DNA of 64,000 nt from Bacillota bacterium (GCA_023388055.1 JAEWGW010000003.1:186001-250000); one strand, 5' to 3'. Shown: positions 24,190 through 32,428, counted from the first letter of the stretch. Notes: generated by a model from the sequence alone, not told the origin. Made by a program: numbers and translations.

Positions 24190-24315
24190 TTATTGGCACA
24201 ACAATCCCACCTTTGCATTCTCCTATCCCCAACTATATCCGGATTGGTGGCTGACCAAAACGGAATAAATGACTTTATTGATTCTCCCCACTCCATGAAC
24301 TTGCGGTTTCAGTCA

Positions 24316-24344
24316 TTGACAGAATATTCCTGACGTCCTATAGT
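24316..24344 (+). promoter_or_regulatory. Sigma-A promoter of the GNAT gene
   Basis: TTGACA (24316-24321), 17-bp spacer, TATAGT (24339-24344): the -35 is perfect and the -10 has one mismatch. The leader to the ATG at 24406 would be about 55 nt and includes AAAGGGTGA. Confidence 0.8.
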
Positions 24345-24405
24345 GAGATGGAGCTTTTTGGTATATTCATAACAAAAAAGGAATAGTTGAAAGGGTGAAG
24401 CGGCC

Positions 24406-25278
24406 ATGCAATTCAAGCTGTATGCGGATGTGCACGAGTTCCACAAGGATACGTATGAGGTATTGATGCGTCATGAAGCACAAAACATGATCCCGCTGGG
24501 CAATCTCATCATGGGGCATGAGGGAGTTGACAAAACCGACTGGCGCGACCCCGTCCATTGGCTGATGGCCACGGTTTCGGATGCCAAGGGCATACAGCTT
24601 ACCGCCCTCATGACCCCTCCCCACAATATTACGCTTTATGCAACAGACAACCTCATCCATCCGGAAGCGGTGGACTGTCTCATCGATGGATTGAAGGACC
24701 GTGACCTTCCAGGAGTCATCACCGAAAAGGCCCTGGCAGAGCATTTTGCCAGAGCCTATACCCGTCCCAAGGGAATCACCTTTCACACCACCATGAACCA
24801 GCGCATCTATGAGCTTACGGCAGTCAACCCGGACATTCAACAGGTGGGCACCATTCGATTGTTAAATGAACAGGATATGCCCTTTTTCCCCTACTGGACA
24901 GAAGCATTCAACGCAGCGGGGAGCTACGGCAAAACCGAAATGTCCATCCCTCAGGAGGATGCCACCCCCTACCTCTACCGGATCGCATCGAAAAAGCTTT
25001 ATATTCTGGAGGACAATGGCATACCCGTTGCCATGGCGGGATTTACAAGGATCATGCAGACGGCGATTGGCGTGGCCTTCGTTTATACCCCTCCTTATGA
25101 ACGCAGGAAGGGTTATGCCACCTCAATTGTCGCCCAGATCAGCCAGCTTGCCTTGGATAAGGGCTTCACCAGATGCGTCTTATATACGGACCTGGCCAAT
25201 CCCACCTCCAACAGCATCTATCAGAAGATCGGCTATACGCCGGTTTGCGATTCCCTGCAGTTGAGGTTTGAATCGTAG
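24406..25278 (+). CDS. GNAT-family N-acetyltransferase
   Basis: A 290-residue protein. The C-terminal half (about 150-285) is a GNAT domain: a beta-4 strand at TAIGVAFVYTPPYERRKGYA with the acetyl-CoA pyrophosphate loop RRKGYATS, followed by NSIYQKIGYTPVCD. The N-terminal half is a degenerate GNAT-like or family-specific domain, as in other two-domain acetyltransferases of Bacilli. The substrate is unknown. It has a strong sigma-A promoter and an AAAGGGTGA 8 bases before the start. The stop lies 3 bp from the stop of the convergent subtilase of the RiPP cluster. Confidence 0.82.
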   Translation: MQFKLYADVHEFHKDTYEVLMRHEAQNMIPLGNLIMGHEGVDKTDWRDPVHWLMATVSDAKGIQLTALMTPPHNITLYATDNLIHPEAVDCLIDGLKDRDLPGVITEKALAEHFARAYTRPKGITFHTTMNQRIYELTAVNPDIQQVGTIRLLNEQDMPFFPYWTEAFNAAGSYGKTEMSIPQEDATPYLYRIASKKLYILEDNGIPVAMAGFTRIMQTAIGVAFVYTPPYERRKGYATSIVAQISQLALDKGFTRCVLYTDLANPTSNSIYQKIGYTPVCDSLQLRFES

Positions 25279-25281
25279 TCA

Positions 25282-26469
25282 TCACGTGCTTCCCTTCAAT
25301 AATTCTGCCATGTGGGTGTAGATCTGAAGGACAGGGGACTCGTTTCTATACGGGTAGACTGTTATAGTAGCGCACCCATCGTTATGGATTTCGTAAGCAG
25401 GTACGGTGTTGGCAGGATCATCATCTGTAATCATAAACCGGATATCATAATGTATACCTTCAGGGGGTTCAGCAAACCAGTCTGTTGTCATACTGAGAAA
25501 AATCAAATCAGGCTCATGGATACGCAGGATGGTGCCTATACTTTCAAGAAGCTGCTGGCCGGTATGCAACTCGTTCGAAGCAAGAATCCCCTTGCAGGGA
25601 TCATGGCGTGACGGGTTGTCAGAGAGGACCACAGCATGATAACCATCTCTACGGAAGCAGGCAGCCAGCTGCTCTCCCCATGCACTGCCGCTTCCTGTAT
25701 AATCAAAAACTGCAACCAGCGGCACCTCTCCGTTAGCCTCTGCCGGAACAGATTCTGCCTCCTCCTCACATAACGCGGAAGCATGAATCTGTAGTTCCTC
25801 CATCAGCCCATCCAGCGTAATATCAGGATGATGTGTCATTATCCTGTGAACAAGAGCCGTTATATAAGGCGCCGCGTAGCTGTTGGACAAGGGAGTTACA
25901 GCAGCTTCACCATGGCAGTTTACAAGGGTATGCTCACTGCATGCGGTGATACGGATACCATCCTGTGGCCTGCTGTGATACAGATACTCCTTTTCCTCAA
26001 GCTGCCTGGAGGTATCGCATTTCACACCAATAACCCCGCTTAAGGACGCAGGGCAGGTGAAGATATTACGGTTATGGCAGGCAGCTACAAGGATGATGCC
26101 GCTATGAATCATGTTATCAACGAGTGCGCTGATCTCCTCAAAATCCATAAAGAAAGTGGAACCAAGGCTAAGATGAACCAGCCTGATCCGGTTGGTATAG
26201 CACCACTCCAGTGCTAACATCAGCTGGTCTTTTTTTGCTGTAAAAGTAGTTCCGTTCAAGATTTTCACACTGGAAATGACAGCGTCGGGCGCGTATTTCT
26301 TGATTATCGCCGCACAGTTGGTTCCATGGGAGAGCAGATACGGGTTGTAGCCGGTTCTGTTGTATATTTCAAGAGCAGGGGAGATTTCTACATTATGCGG
26401 AAGGCTCCCCGTATGGAAGTACGCTTCATTAATGCCATCATCAATGACAGCAACGTGAATCTGCTTCAT
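25282..26469 (-). CDS. Subtilisin-like (S8) peptidase of the RiPP cluster
   Basis: A 395-residue protein without a signal peptide. The catalytic triad can be read: D10 (VAVIDDG), H48 (LSHGTNCA) and S197 (LSNSYAAPYI); the oxyanion asparagine is N133 (ACHNRN). Residues about 250-395 form a Rossmann-like extension (VAVFDYTGSGSAW, LIFLSMTTDWF) absent from ordinary subtilases and not recognised. Its ATG overlaps the stop of the carrier-like gene by 4 bases (ATGA), and no Shine-Dalgarno is present, so translation must be coupled. As last gene of the maturation operon and lacking a secretion signal, it probably removes the leader of the Cys-rich precursor in the cytoplasm. That role is inferred from context. 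Confidence 0.82.
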   Translation of the reverse strand: MKQIHVAVIDDGINEAYFHTGSLPHNVEISPALEIYNRTGYNPYLLSHGTNCAAIIKKYAPDAVISSVKILNGTTFTAKKDQLMLALEWCYTNRIRLVHLSLGSTFFMDFEEISALVDNMIHSGIILVAACHNRNIFTCPASLSGVIGVKCDTSRQLEEKEYLYHSRPQDGIRITACSEHTLVNCHGEAAVTPLSNSYAAPYITALVHRIMTHHPDITLDGLMEELQIHASALCEEEAESVPAEANGEVPLVAVFDYTGSGSAWGEQLAACFRRDGYHAVVLSDNPSRHDPCKGILASNELHTGQQLLESIGTILRIHEPDLIFLSMTTDWFAEPPEGIHYDIRFMITDDDPANTVPAYEIHNDGCATITVYPYRNESPVLQIYTHMAELLKGST

Positions 26470-26765
26470 AGGAGGGTGGCGGAGAGAGCAGCCTTTTCCT
26501 GAACCTGTCTCCTGATAATGCCCATTATGTTGTCGAAGCTGTTGAAATTCCCTGCGGCCACGTCCTCCTCGGGGATGGTGATGCCGAATTCCTTTTCCAC
26601 ATCCAAAAAGAGATAGAGCAAATCCCTGGCGGAGAGCCCCCAGGCTGCACCCAGAAAATCCAGGCTAAGGGTTTGCTCCTCCTTGGCATCCATATCCAGT
26701 TCGAATCGGTTATTAAGAATGCCTTTTAATCGACCTGCAATCGTATTCGGCGCTTCATATTCCAT
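26466..26765 (-). CDS. Acyl-carrier-related protein of a peptide maturation system
   Basis: About 99 residues when read from the ATG at 26765, which has GGAG 9 bases upstream; an ATG at 26786 would add 7 residues but lacks a binding site. The middle (LGAAWGLSARDLLYLFLDVEKEFGITIPEEDV) aligns with helix 2 of acyl carrier proteins (D-S-L-D...E-L-V...L-E-E-E-F). In that alignment the phosphopantetheine serine falls on Ala, with a Ser one residue earlier. It corresponds, from memory, to the TIGR04069 family found with radical-SAM-modified clostridial peptides. Its job is unknown; it may be a docking or scaffolding protein rather than an acyl carrier. Confidence 0.75.
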   Translation of the reverse strand: MEYEAPNTIAGRLKGILNNRFELDMDAKEEQTLSLDFLGAAWGLSARDLLYLFLDVEKEFGITIPEEDVAAGNFNSFDNIMGIIRRQVQEKAALSATLL

Positions 26766-26800
26766 CTTTATCAGCTCCATTCCCATCTGTAGTGTACTGG

Positions 26801-27922
26801 CTAAACGATTTCGATCTCCGAGTATTCGTCCAGCTTCTCCAGCAGGTACTTGCCAAGCTCAATGGAGCTCACCGGATTCAATATGTTGAAGGCAGGAACA
26901 CCCATGCTTTGAAAGGAAATTAGCTTCGTATCGATAAATTCGGATGACAATGAGGTATACATCGGAGCGTAAGCCTGACTGGAGGCATTCCAATCAAGTT
27001 GGGAATTGGAGATGATATAACAATCAATATCAAAGCCCAATCTGTATTTCACCAAAAGGGATACCCGCTCAAAATATTCTGCTGTATATTGCTCGTAAAA
27101 GGTGTTCAATACCACAGCATCCGGTCTTACCGCTTGGGCAACCTCGTAAGCGCAAATTCCAAAATGATTCGTAATCTGCTGATTCAGCACGGCCACACCG
27201 CCAGGAATCCCAATGATAATAACATCAGGCTTTTCCGATGCTTCAATCTCCCTCAGGCAGCGGTTGAACATAATAATCTTTTCTGTTTCCGTAAGGCCCC
27301 CTTCAAGCATAAAATCCGGAAAAGCATGTACGTCAAGGAAATCCCCATATCCTCTTGAGCCGATCAGACTGACCTTGTAGCCCATGCTGCTCCACTGCTC
27401 CAGAAGGCTGAATTGAGTCTCCAGTTTGTTGGTCCGCTGGGTCGTTCCCAATACAAACACAACAGGGGTTTCAATCGAAAGAAGGGCCTCGCTCCTTACG
27501 GGAGTGAATCTCATACGATTCCCAGTACCCCGCAGATCCTTGAAATAAACGCCGTGCTTCGCACATTGTTCCTTCAGCATCGTTTCCTGGCTCTCAGACA
27601 GCGGAAGGGTGTTGATGATATTTTTCCCCATCTGGACAGCCTCCAGCATCCGCGGAACCAACATATTCTCGATATCTACATGCTGAGCGGGCTCCACAAA
27701 GAAAATCGAATCATAGCTTTCTGGAACCTCATCAAAGCTGCTGTACACGGGCATATGGAGGGGCCAACCTCCGTCTGCTGCAGCTGCATCCTTTCCTGTA
27801 AAGCCCCATCCCTCAAAGGAAACAAGCCCGCGAATGCTATAATTCTTCAACAGCACGGGATGTCTTAAAATAGGGGTAAATTGGATGTCATAAGGGAAGA
27901 CGAGGATCGGTTCTTGGGTCAT
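26801..27922 (-). CDS. TIGR04066-type peptide maturation system protein
   Basis: A 373-residue cytoplasmic protein. The opening ILVFPYDIQFTPILRHPVLL and the segments VVFVLGTTQRTNKLETQF (P-loop-like), ALLSIETPVV and DVIIIGIPGGVAVLNQ look like a two-lobed Rossmann protein. I associate it with the family TIGR04066, found only in Cys-rich peptide clusters of Clostridia and Bacilli. No catalytic activity has been assigned, to my knowledge. The start overlaps the stop of the radical SAM gene by 4 bp (ATGA), with GGGAGG 10 bases upstream. The tight coupling implies that it works with the maturase. Confidence 0.75.
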   Translation of the reverse strand: MTQEPILVFPYDIQFTPILRHPVLLKNYSIRGLVSFEGWGFTGKDAAAADGGWPLHMPVYSSFDEVPESYDSIFFVEPAQHVDIENMLVPRMLEAVQMGKNIINTLPLSESQETMLKEQCAKHGVYFKDLRGTGNRMRFTPVRSEALLSIETPVVFVLGTTQRTNKLETQFSLLEQWSSMGYKVSLIGSRGYGDFLDVHAFPDFMLEGGLTETEKIIMFNRCLREIEASEKPDVIIIGIPGGVAVLNQQITNHFGICAYEVAQAVRPDAVVLNTFYEQYTAEYFERVSLLVKYRLGFDIDCYIISNSQLDWNASSQAYAPMYTSLSSEFIDTKLISFQSMGVPAFNILNPVSSIELGKYLLEKLDEYSEIEIV

Positions 27923-29388
27923 TGGTTTGCTACCTCCCCAATCGAATAGTTGTCCTCTGTGTCCCGGAAGCTGTAGCCCAGCTCCCGCAGTGTACAGATA
28001 TCCTTATATAAGGCTTCGACGTACAGCCTGATGGATTGGCACTTGGCCAGCTTTTTGGCAGCAGATAATTCCTGCAGATCATCAGCGAAGGCGGCGCACA
28101 TATAACAATGACGGAAGGCCCAGCAATTCAGACATTGCTTATCCGTAATTTTTCCTATATTAAGCAGCTCTCTGACCTGCTCCAAATTAAAGCCGTCGGT
28201 TATATTTCCTATATTCATCATTTCGGAGGTTTCGCTAACCCGCTCACAAGGGAGAAAGTCTCCGTTTACAGTCACGAATAACCGTTGAACACCAGGCAAA
28301 CAAGGTCCTCCATGATGAACGGAATGAGGAAGCTTCGTGGTCAGTGAGGTATGGTCGTACATTTTCTTTAAATCGCCAAAGCGTTTCTCAATCAGCCGGG
28401 ATATGTGCTTCTTATCCAGTCTCCCCAGCTTGCTCAGCATCACCTTGAAGTGCTCGTATTCATTCTTCACAACAAAGTCCTCATTCAGCTTGATGCCCTT
28501 ACGGGCGTATTGATCCGTTATGAGGGCCATGCTGGAATTGATATCCTTCACCATATCGGAATGGTCAAAAAAATCATTGATACATCCAAAATCATTGTCG
28601 GGATTGACTACAGCATTAATCATCACTCTTTTGAGTAACTCCGGATATTGGTTATTTATGATGTGCAGGACATGCATCACTTTGTCATAGGAGCCTTCGT
28701 TATTGCAGGTGCGTCTGGTCTGGTCGTGGATTTCCCGAGGGCCGTCCAGACTTATGGTGATATATATATCATGGCTGTTAAAATAGTCCAGCTTGTCCTC
28801 CAGCAGGGTTCCGTTGGTTGTAATGCTAAAATGAAGGTTTTTCCCGTGGCCTTTCGCCTCTGCATACGCAATGCACTGCCGGATCAGCTCAAATTCAATA
28901 AGAGGCTCCCCTCCATAGAATCCGATATTAACCCTATCATTATCTGTGGAATGTTCGATAAGAAAATCAATACTCCTCTTGGCGGTTTCAAAGGTCATCC
29001 GTGTATTTTCATGAAATCTGTTATAGTAACCGCCTGAATAGGCACAGTAGTCACACCGGAGGTTGCACTGTCTGGTGACCTGAAGGGTTATTTTCTCCAC
29101 CTTGTTGTCCAAATGGTATTGCACGGTTTCGTCGTTGGGATGTTGGATTTCCTTCGCATGATTGCTGGAGAGAAAACCATCCTTATGAAGCCGTTGAATT
29201 TGCCTATCTGCTTGGGAATCGGTTGGGGAGGAGTCTTGTGAAGGCGGCACAGAGCTGCTCTTCAACCTCCTGTTTAACTGCCTCCAGACCGGCTCTTGAA
29301 TCCGTACATTGGCATTGCGGTTCACATCATAGAAGTAATATGCGCCAGGTGTCTTGAAGAGATGGATAAATGGTTTTTCAGCGTTCAT
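27919..29388 (-). CDS. ccpM: Radical SAM/SPASM maturase for a Cys-rich peptide (CcpM-like)
   Basis: A 489-residue radical SAM protein. The [4Fe-4S]-SAM cluster motif is C108-N-L-R-C112-D-Y-C115, followed by GFYGGEPLIEF and ITTNGTLLEDK. The C-terminal SPASM region has CLPGVQRLFVTVNGDFLPCERV, then CLNCWAFRHCYMCAAF, for the auxiliary clusters. The N-terminal 90 residues look like a precursor-recognition (RRE-like) domain. Start at 29388: AAGGAGG sits exactly 6 bases upstream. By family it would install thioether (sactionine or ranthionine) bonds from the precursor cysteines. The precursor gene lies 85 bp upstream, after a hairpin. Confidence 0.88.
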   Translation of the reverse strand: MNAEKPFIHLFKTPGAYYFYDVNRNANVRIQEPVWRQLNRRLKSSSVPPSQDSSPTDSQADRQIQRLHKDGFLSSNHAKEIQHPNDETVQYHLDNKVEKITLQVTRQCNLRCDYCAYSGGYYNRFHENTRMTFETAKRSIDFLIEHSTDNDRVNIGFYGGEPLIEFELIRQCIAYAEAKGHGKNLHFSITTNGTLLEDKLDYFNSHDIYITISLDGPREIHDQTRRTCNNEGSYDKVMHVLHIINNQYPELLKRVMINAVVNPDNDFGCINDFFDHSDMVKDINSSMALITDQYARKGIKLNEDFVVKNEYEHFKVMLSKLGRLDKKHISRLIEKRFGDLKKMYDHTSLTTKLPHSVHHGGPCLPGVQRLFVTVNGDFLPCERVSETSEMMNIGNITDGFNLEQVRELLNIGKITDKQCLNCWAFRHCYMCAAFADDLQELSAAKKLAKCQSIRLYVEALYKDICTLRELGYSFRDTEDNYSIGEVANQ

Positions 29389-29427
29389 CCTCATCCTCCT
29401 TATGATTACCGTGGGCAATACAGAAGC

Positions 29428-29457
29428 CAGCCAGCCGGGTATAAAGACGGCTGGCTG
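29428..29457 (-). terminator. Hairpin between precursor and maturase genes
   Basis: CAGCCAGCCG (29428-29437) pairs perfectly with CGGCTGGCTG (29448-29457). No T-run follows on the minus strand, so it is more likely a partial terminator or an mRNA-stabilising hairpin that keeps precursor mRNA in excess over maturase mRNA. Confidence 0.6.
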
Positions 29458-29473
29458 TATGACTCCTTATAGC

Positions 29474-29683
29474 TTAGCCAAGCTTTACATAGCTGCCGCT
29501 CATGGTCTCCCCAGCTTTTGTGAATTCAATGTTTGCCCTTTCCCGGTCACCGGACAGATAGGACGGATCTCCTGGTTTGCACAGATAATAACAAGAGCCG
29601 TTACAGCCGCAATTGGAGCAGCTTCTGCAGTATGCCTCAATCGTTTCTTCCGTGGAATGAATTTTCTTGCCCAGTTTTCTCAT
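29474..29683 (-). CDS. Cys-rich RiPP precursor peptide (CLI_3235-like)
   Basis: A 69-residue peptide; the ATG at 29683 has CGGGAGG 7 bases upstream. It begins MRKLGKKIHSTEETIEAY, which resembles the leader of the CLI_3235-type bacteriocin precursors I remember (family TIGR04065). Six cysteines follow at 19, 22, 25, 27, 31 and 35 (C-x2-C-x2-C-x-C-x3-C-x3-C). The last 34 residues have no Cys and are rich in Gly, Ser, Thr and charged residues, supplying possible acceptor positions for thioethers or a follower to be trimmed. It lies directly between the exporter gene and the maturase gene. The mature form and activity are unknown. Confidence 0.85.
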   Translation of the reverse strand: MRKLGKKIHSTEETIEAYCRSCSNCGCNGSCYYLCKPGDPSYLSGDRERANIEFTKAGETMSGSYVKLG

Positions 29684-29792
29684 AGTAAATCCTCCCGAAT
29701 ATTTTTTCTTTTGCCCGAAGCTCGCGACTGCAGCGGACAAAGCGGTATTTGAAGCAGCTGCCCTTCTTTTCCGCGGATAAAGGGAGGCTGGG

Positions 29793-31505
29793 TCAAATCA
29801 GGTGTTTAAAATCCTCATAATTGAAAAACGCTGTTACTCCGCCGTTGCTTACCCGGAGGAACCGGTCTGCCTTCTTAAGAAGATGGGGCTTGTGGCTAAT
29901 AATCAATATCGTTTTTCCTTTGCTCCTCATGACGGCAAGCCAATCGTTCAACTCCTGCTCTGACTCTGTATCGTAATGGGAGGTAGCCTCATCGAGGATC
30001 AGGATGGGCGAATCCTTGGCAAAGGCTCTTGCCATGGCAATTTTCTGTCTTTGTCCACCGGATAAGGCGGTGCCGTTGCGTCCCGTCATGCTCTGGTAAC
30101 TCAGGGGAAGCTCCATAATAAAGTCGTGGGCCCGGCTTTCCTGGGCCGCTTGAACAAGCTGTAGGGGCTTAAGCTGGAGTCCGCTTCCGATATTCGCTTC
30201 AATAGTGGTATCGAACAGATAATTGTCCTGGCTGACAACGGCTATAAGCTCCCTGTAATCCCGCAGGCGCATCTTGTTAATGTCGATTCCATCCAGAGTG
30301 ATGGTCCCCTCGCAAGGCATATGGAAACGAAGCAGCAAATGAATAAGGGTTGATTTGCCGGAGCCATTCACACCGGTAATGACAACGGTTTCACCAGGCT
30401 GAATTTCAAAATTGGCCTTGTTTAGAATTTGCAATCCCGGCTGGTAATAAAATGACACATTCTCAAATTTGATTCGACCCCTGAGGCTCTCCCTTTCCAA
30501 ACGAACCGATTCACCAGATTGCTTGTCCTGTTCCGTTTCTGTATCCAAGAACTCAAAAAGCCGTCTGGCTGAAGGCATCACGTTGGCGAAGCTGTAGCTT
30601 AAGTTAAGAATAGCCGAGATGGGTCCTGTCACATAGGCACTGTAAGTTAAGAAGGCGAAGAGACCGCCTATAGTAAGATCGTGATGAAAGATCATATAGG
30701 CACCCACAATGTAGAGGGAGTTATTAATGACTTGAAACAGCAAGCTTTCGGAATACTCATTGAACTTATCGAGGAATGCCATTCTAATATTCATTTTCAC
30801 AATTTTTCTCTGCAGGCGGATAAATTCACCGGTTTTGATCCGGTCCAGGCCCCATAGCTTGATTTCCTTAATTCCCCCCAGTGTGTCACCGAACCAGGAA
30901 GCGAAGCTGCGGCTGTATTCAATAAGCAATTCGAAGCTTTCTCTTCTCTTCCGTGCCAGATAGCGGATGGTGAAGTAGCGGACAGGCGCTATACCAACCA
31001 CAAGCAGAGTCAGCTTCCAATCGATGATTAGAAGACCAGCCATCCCGCCTATTACCCGGATCACCTGTGCGATTAGAATGAATATGCCCCTATCGCATAT
31101 TCTGGAGACATTCCCCACGTCCATGCTGATGGTGCTTATAACCTCCGACGGGTTCTTGTGCTCGAAATATCCTGTTTTTAATCGCAGGGAATGCTTGAAG
31201 GCGGTTTTCAGGAGAGAGTAGGAAAACATGGAATTTACATATGCATAATATTTGGTTTCCACTAATCCGATGCCTTGATCCAGTAAAACCAGAACAAATA
31301 TAAGCATCGTGTAGAAGATAACGGTATTCATGCGCCGCTCCAGCAAGCCATGATCCATAATCTCTTTACTGATGAAGGGCAGGAACAGACTGATACAGGA
31401 GGAGGCGAGGATACATAACATGATCATCCCAATCCGTTTCCGATAAGGGAGCAATAAACGAAGCAATCTACTGAGCAGTGCTTTAGAGTCACTTGTCCGC
31501 AGCAT
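29793..31505 (-). CDS. ABC exporter (fused permease-ATPase) of the RiPP cluster
   Basis: A 570-residue half-transporter. Six membrane helices (about 20-310) are followed by an ATPase with GVNGSGKSTL (Walker A), LSGGQRQKIAMARAFAKD (signature) and ILILDEATSHYD (Walker B). There is no N-terminal C39 peptidase, so leader removal must be done by another protein, presumably the S8 peptidase. The ATG at 31505 is preferred because GAGG stands 6-7 bases upstream; an ATG at 31517 overlaps that box. It is the first gene of the operon and 110 bp before the precursor. Probably exports the modified peptide as a homodimer. Confidence 0.85.
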   Translation of the reverse strand: MLRTSDSKALLSRLLRLLLPYRKRIGMIMLCILASSCISLFLPFISKEIMDHGLLERRMNTVIFYTMLIFVLVLLDQGIGLVETKYYAYVNSMFSYSLLKTAFKHSLRLKTGYFEHKNPSEVISTISMDVGNVSRICDRGIFILIAQVIRVIGGMAGLLIIDWKLTLLVVGIAPVRYFTIRYLARKRRESFELLIEYSRSFASWFGDTLGGIKEIKLWGLDRIKTGEFIRLQRKIVKMNIRMAFLDKFNEYSESLLFQVINNSLYIVGAYMIFHHDLTIGGLFAFLTYSAYVTGPISAILNLSYSFANVMPSARRLFEFLDTETEQDKQSGESVRLERESLRGRIKFENVSFYYQPGLQILNKANFEIQPGETVVITGVNGSGKSTLIHLLLRFHMPCEGTITLDGIDINKMRLRDYRELIAVVSQDNYLFDTTIEANIGSGLQLKPLQLVQAAQESRAHDFIMELPLSYQSMTGRNGTALSGGQRQKIAMARAFAKDSPILILDEATSHYDTESEQELNDWLAVMRSKGKTILIISHKPHLLKKADRFLRVSNGGVTAFFNYEDFKHLI

Positions 31506-31594
31506 ATTTAACCTCATTTTTTCATGTGGAAGTTTAGGGGGAGAATGTTCAAAATTTCACAAAGTATTAGGGGACAAATGTAAGGTATAAGACT

Positions 31595-31623
31595 ATACTA
31601 CTCTCTTAATCTTACAATATCAA
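31595..31623 (-). promoter_or_regulatory. Probable promoter of the RiPP operon
   Basis: Minus strand: TTGATA (31623-31618), 17-bp spacer, TAGTAT (31600-31595). The leader to the exporter start would be about 80 nt. A direct repeat sits in the spacer (see 31600-31661). Confidence 0.5.
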
Positions 31624-31661
31624 CCATTAAATGAATAAATTTAGTATATAACTCTCTTAAT
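31600..31661 (-). promoter_or_regulatory. Direct repeat, candidate operator of the RiPP promoter
   Basis: ATTAAGAGAGT on the minus strand occurs at 31610-31600 and again at 31661-31651, exactly 51 bp apart (about five helical turns). Each copy is followed by a TATA-like sequence. The downstream copy lies inside the promoter spacer. A regulator bound to both sites is plausible but not shown. Confidence 0.45.
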
Positions 31662-31689
31662 TAGAAGTTTTAAAGGCCATTTTGAATAC

Positions 31690-31729
31690 AAAAAAGTCCC
31701 GTTGCAGAATCACATCGGGACTTTTTTTT
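31690..31729. terminator. Bidirectional terminator after the ABC-2 permease gene
   Basis: AAAAAGTCCCG (31691-31701) and CGGGACTTTTT (31716-31726) form a perfect stem with T-runs in both directions. It isolates the RiPP promoter from the ABC-2 transporter unit. Confidence 0.85.
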
Positions 31730-32428
31730 CTACGGCACATCGGCATACTCAACATTTCGAATCGCCATATAAGCAACGCCTGCTCCAAGAGCGGCCAATC
31801 CGATGGGCACGGCAATAAACGAGTATAACGTGACACCACCTACGGTTTGGCAGACAATCGCGACAATAAGGAGAGAGGATACGAGGGTAGCAGGTGTGGA
31901 GTACTTCCTCATGCCCACATAAAGCGGAATCAACCCCATGAAGCCGGTGACGACTGCACTCATTAGGATCATAAGAAGGGCTTTAGACAATACAACAGCT
32001 GTTAACGGACCGGATATCGTGTGCGTGAACAGGTTTACCGCCAAAAAGCCTGCTCCTACCATCAGATTTCCTGCAATATTTGCAATCATCGTAAATAACA
32101 GAATGATAATCAGCTTCGCGGCAATCAGTTTTTTACGGTTGATGGGGTACATGAACAATAGCATAATCGACTTGGTACGGAACTCATCGATCACCAGGTT
32201 TGAAATCAGGACAGCGGCGAATACGATGTAGGTTCCTCTTACCAGCGTATCAATGACGGTGAAGGCCATGCTGTAATTGCTCAGTGACAACCCGTCTTGA
32301 ATCTCCGGGTTAAGGCTCATGAAACACATAAGGCCTAATATGACAATGTTAGCGATGATTGCCGACCGGATGTAGATGCCCATCCGGAACTTGCGCAATT
32401 CAAGCCTCATCAGCTTAAACAACGACAT
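31730..32428 (-). CDS. ABC-2 type transporter permease
   Basis: About 232 residues with six hydrophobic helices: a cytoplasmic start (MSLFKLMRLELRKFRMG), then IIANIVILGLMCFMSL, a conserved loop VIDEFRTKSIMLLFMYP, and a C-terminal helix pair. This is the BcrB/lantibiotic-immunity type of permease. Several starts are possible (ATG 32437, ATG 32428, TTG 32422); only the TTG has GGGGGTG at a normal distance. The gene overlaps the 3' end of the ATPase gene by 14 bp or so, hence coupled translation. With the ATPase it probably exports or detoxifies a membrane-active peptide such as a bacitracin-like compound or the product of the adjoining RiPP cluster. Confidence 0.82.
   Translation of the reverse strand: MSLFKLMRLELRKFRMGIYIRSAIIANIVILGLMCFMSLNPEIQDGLSLSNYSMAFTVIDTLVRGTYIVFAAVLISNLVIDEFRTKSIMLLFMYPINRKKLIAAKLIIILLFTMIANIAGNLMVGAGFLAVNLFTHTISGPLTAVVLSKALLMILMSAVVTGFMGLIPLYVGMRKYSTPATLVSSLLIVAIVCQTVGGVTLYSFIAVPIGLAALGAGVAYMAIRNVEYADVP

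Noticed and set aside
24081..24296. Minus-strand 71-codon frame near the inverted repeat
   Set aside because: No ribosome binding site, overlaps the 15-bp inverted repeat, and resembles nothing; considered chance.
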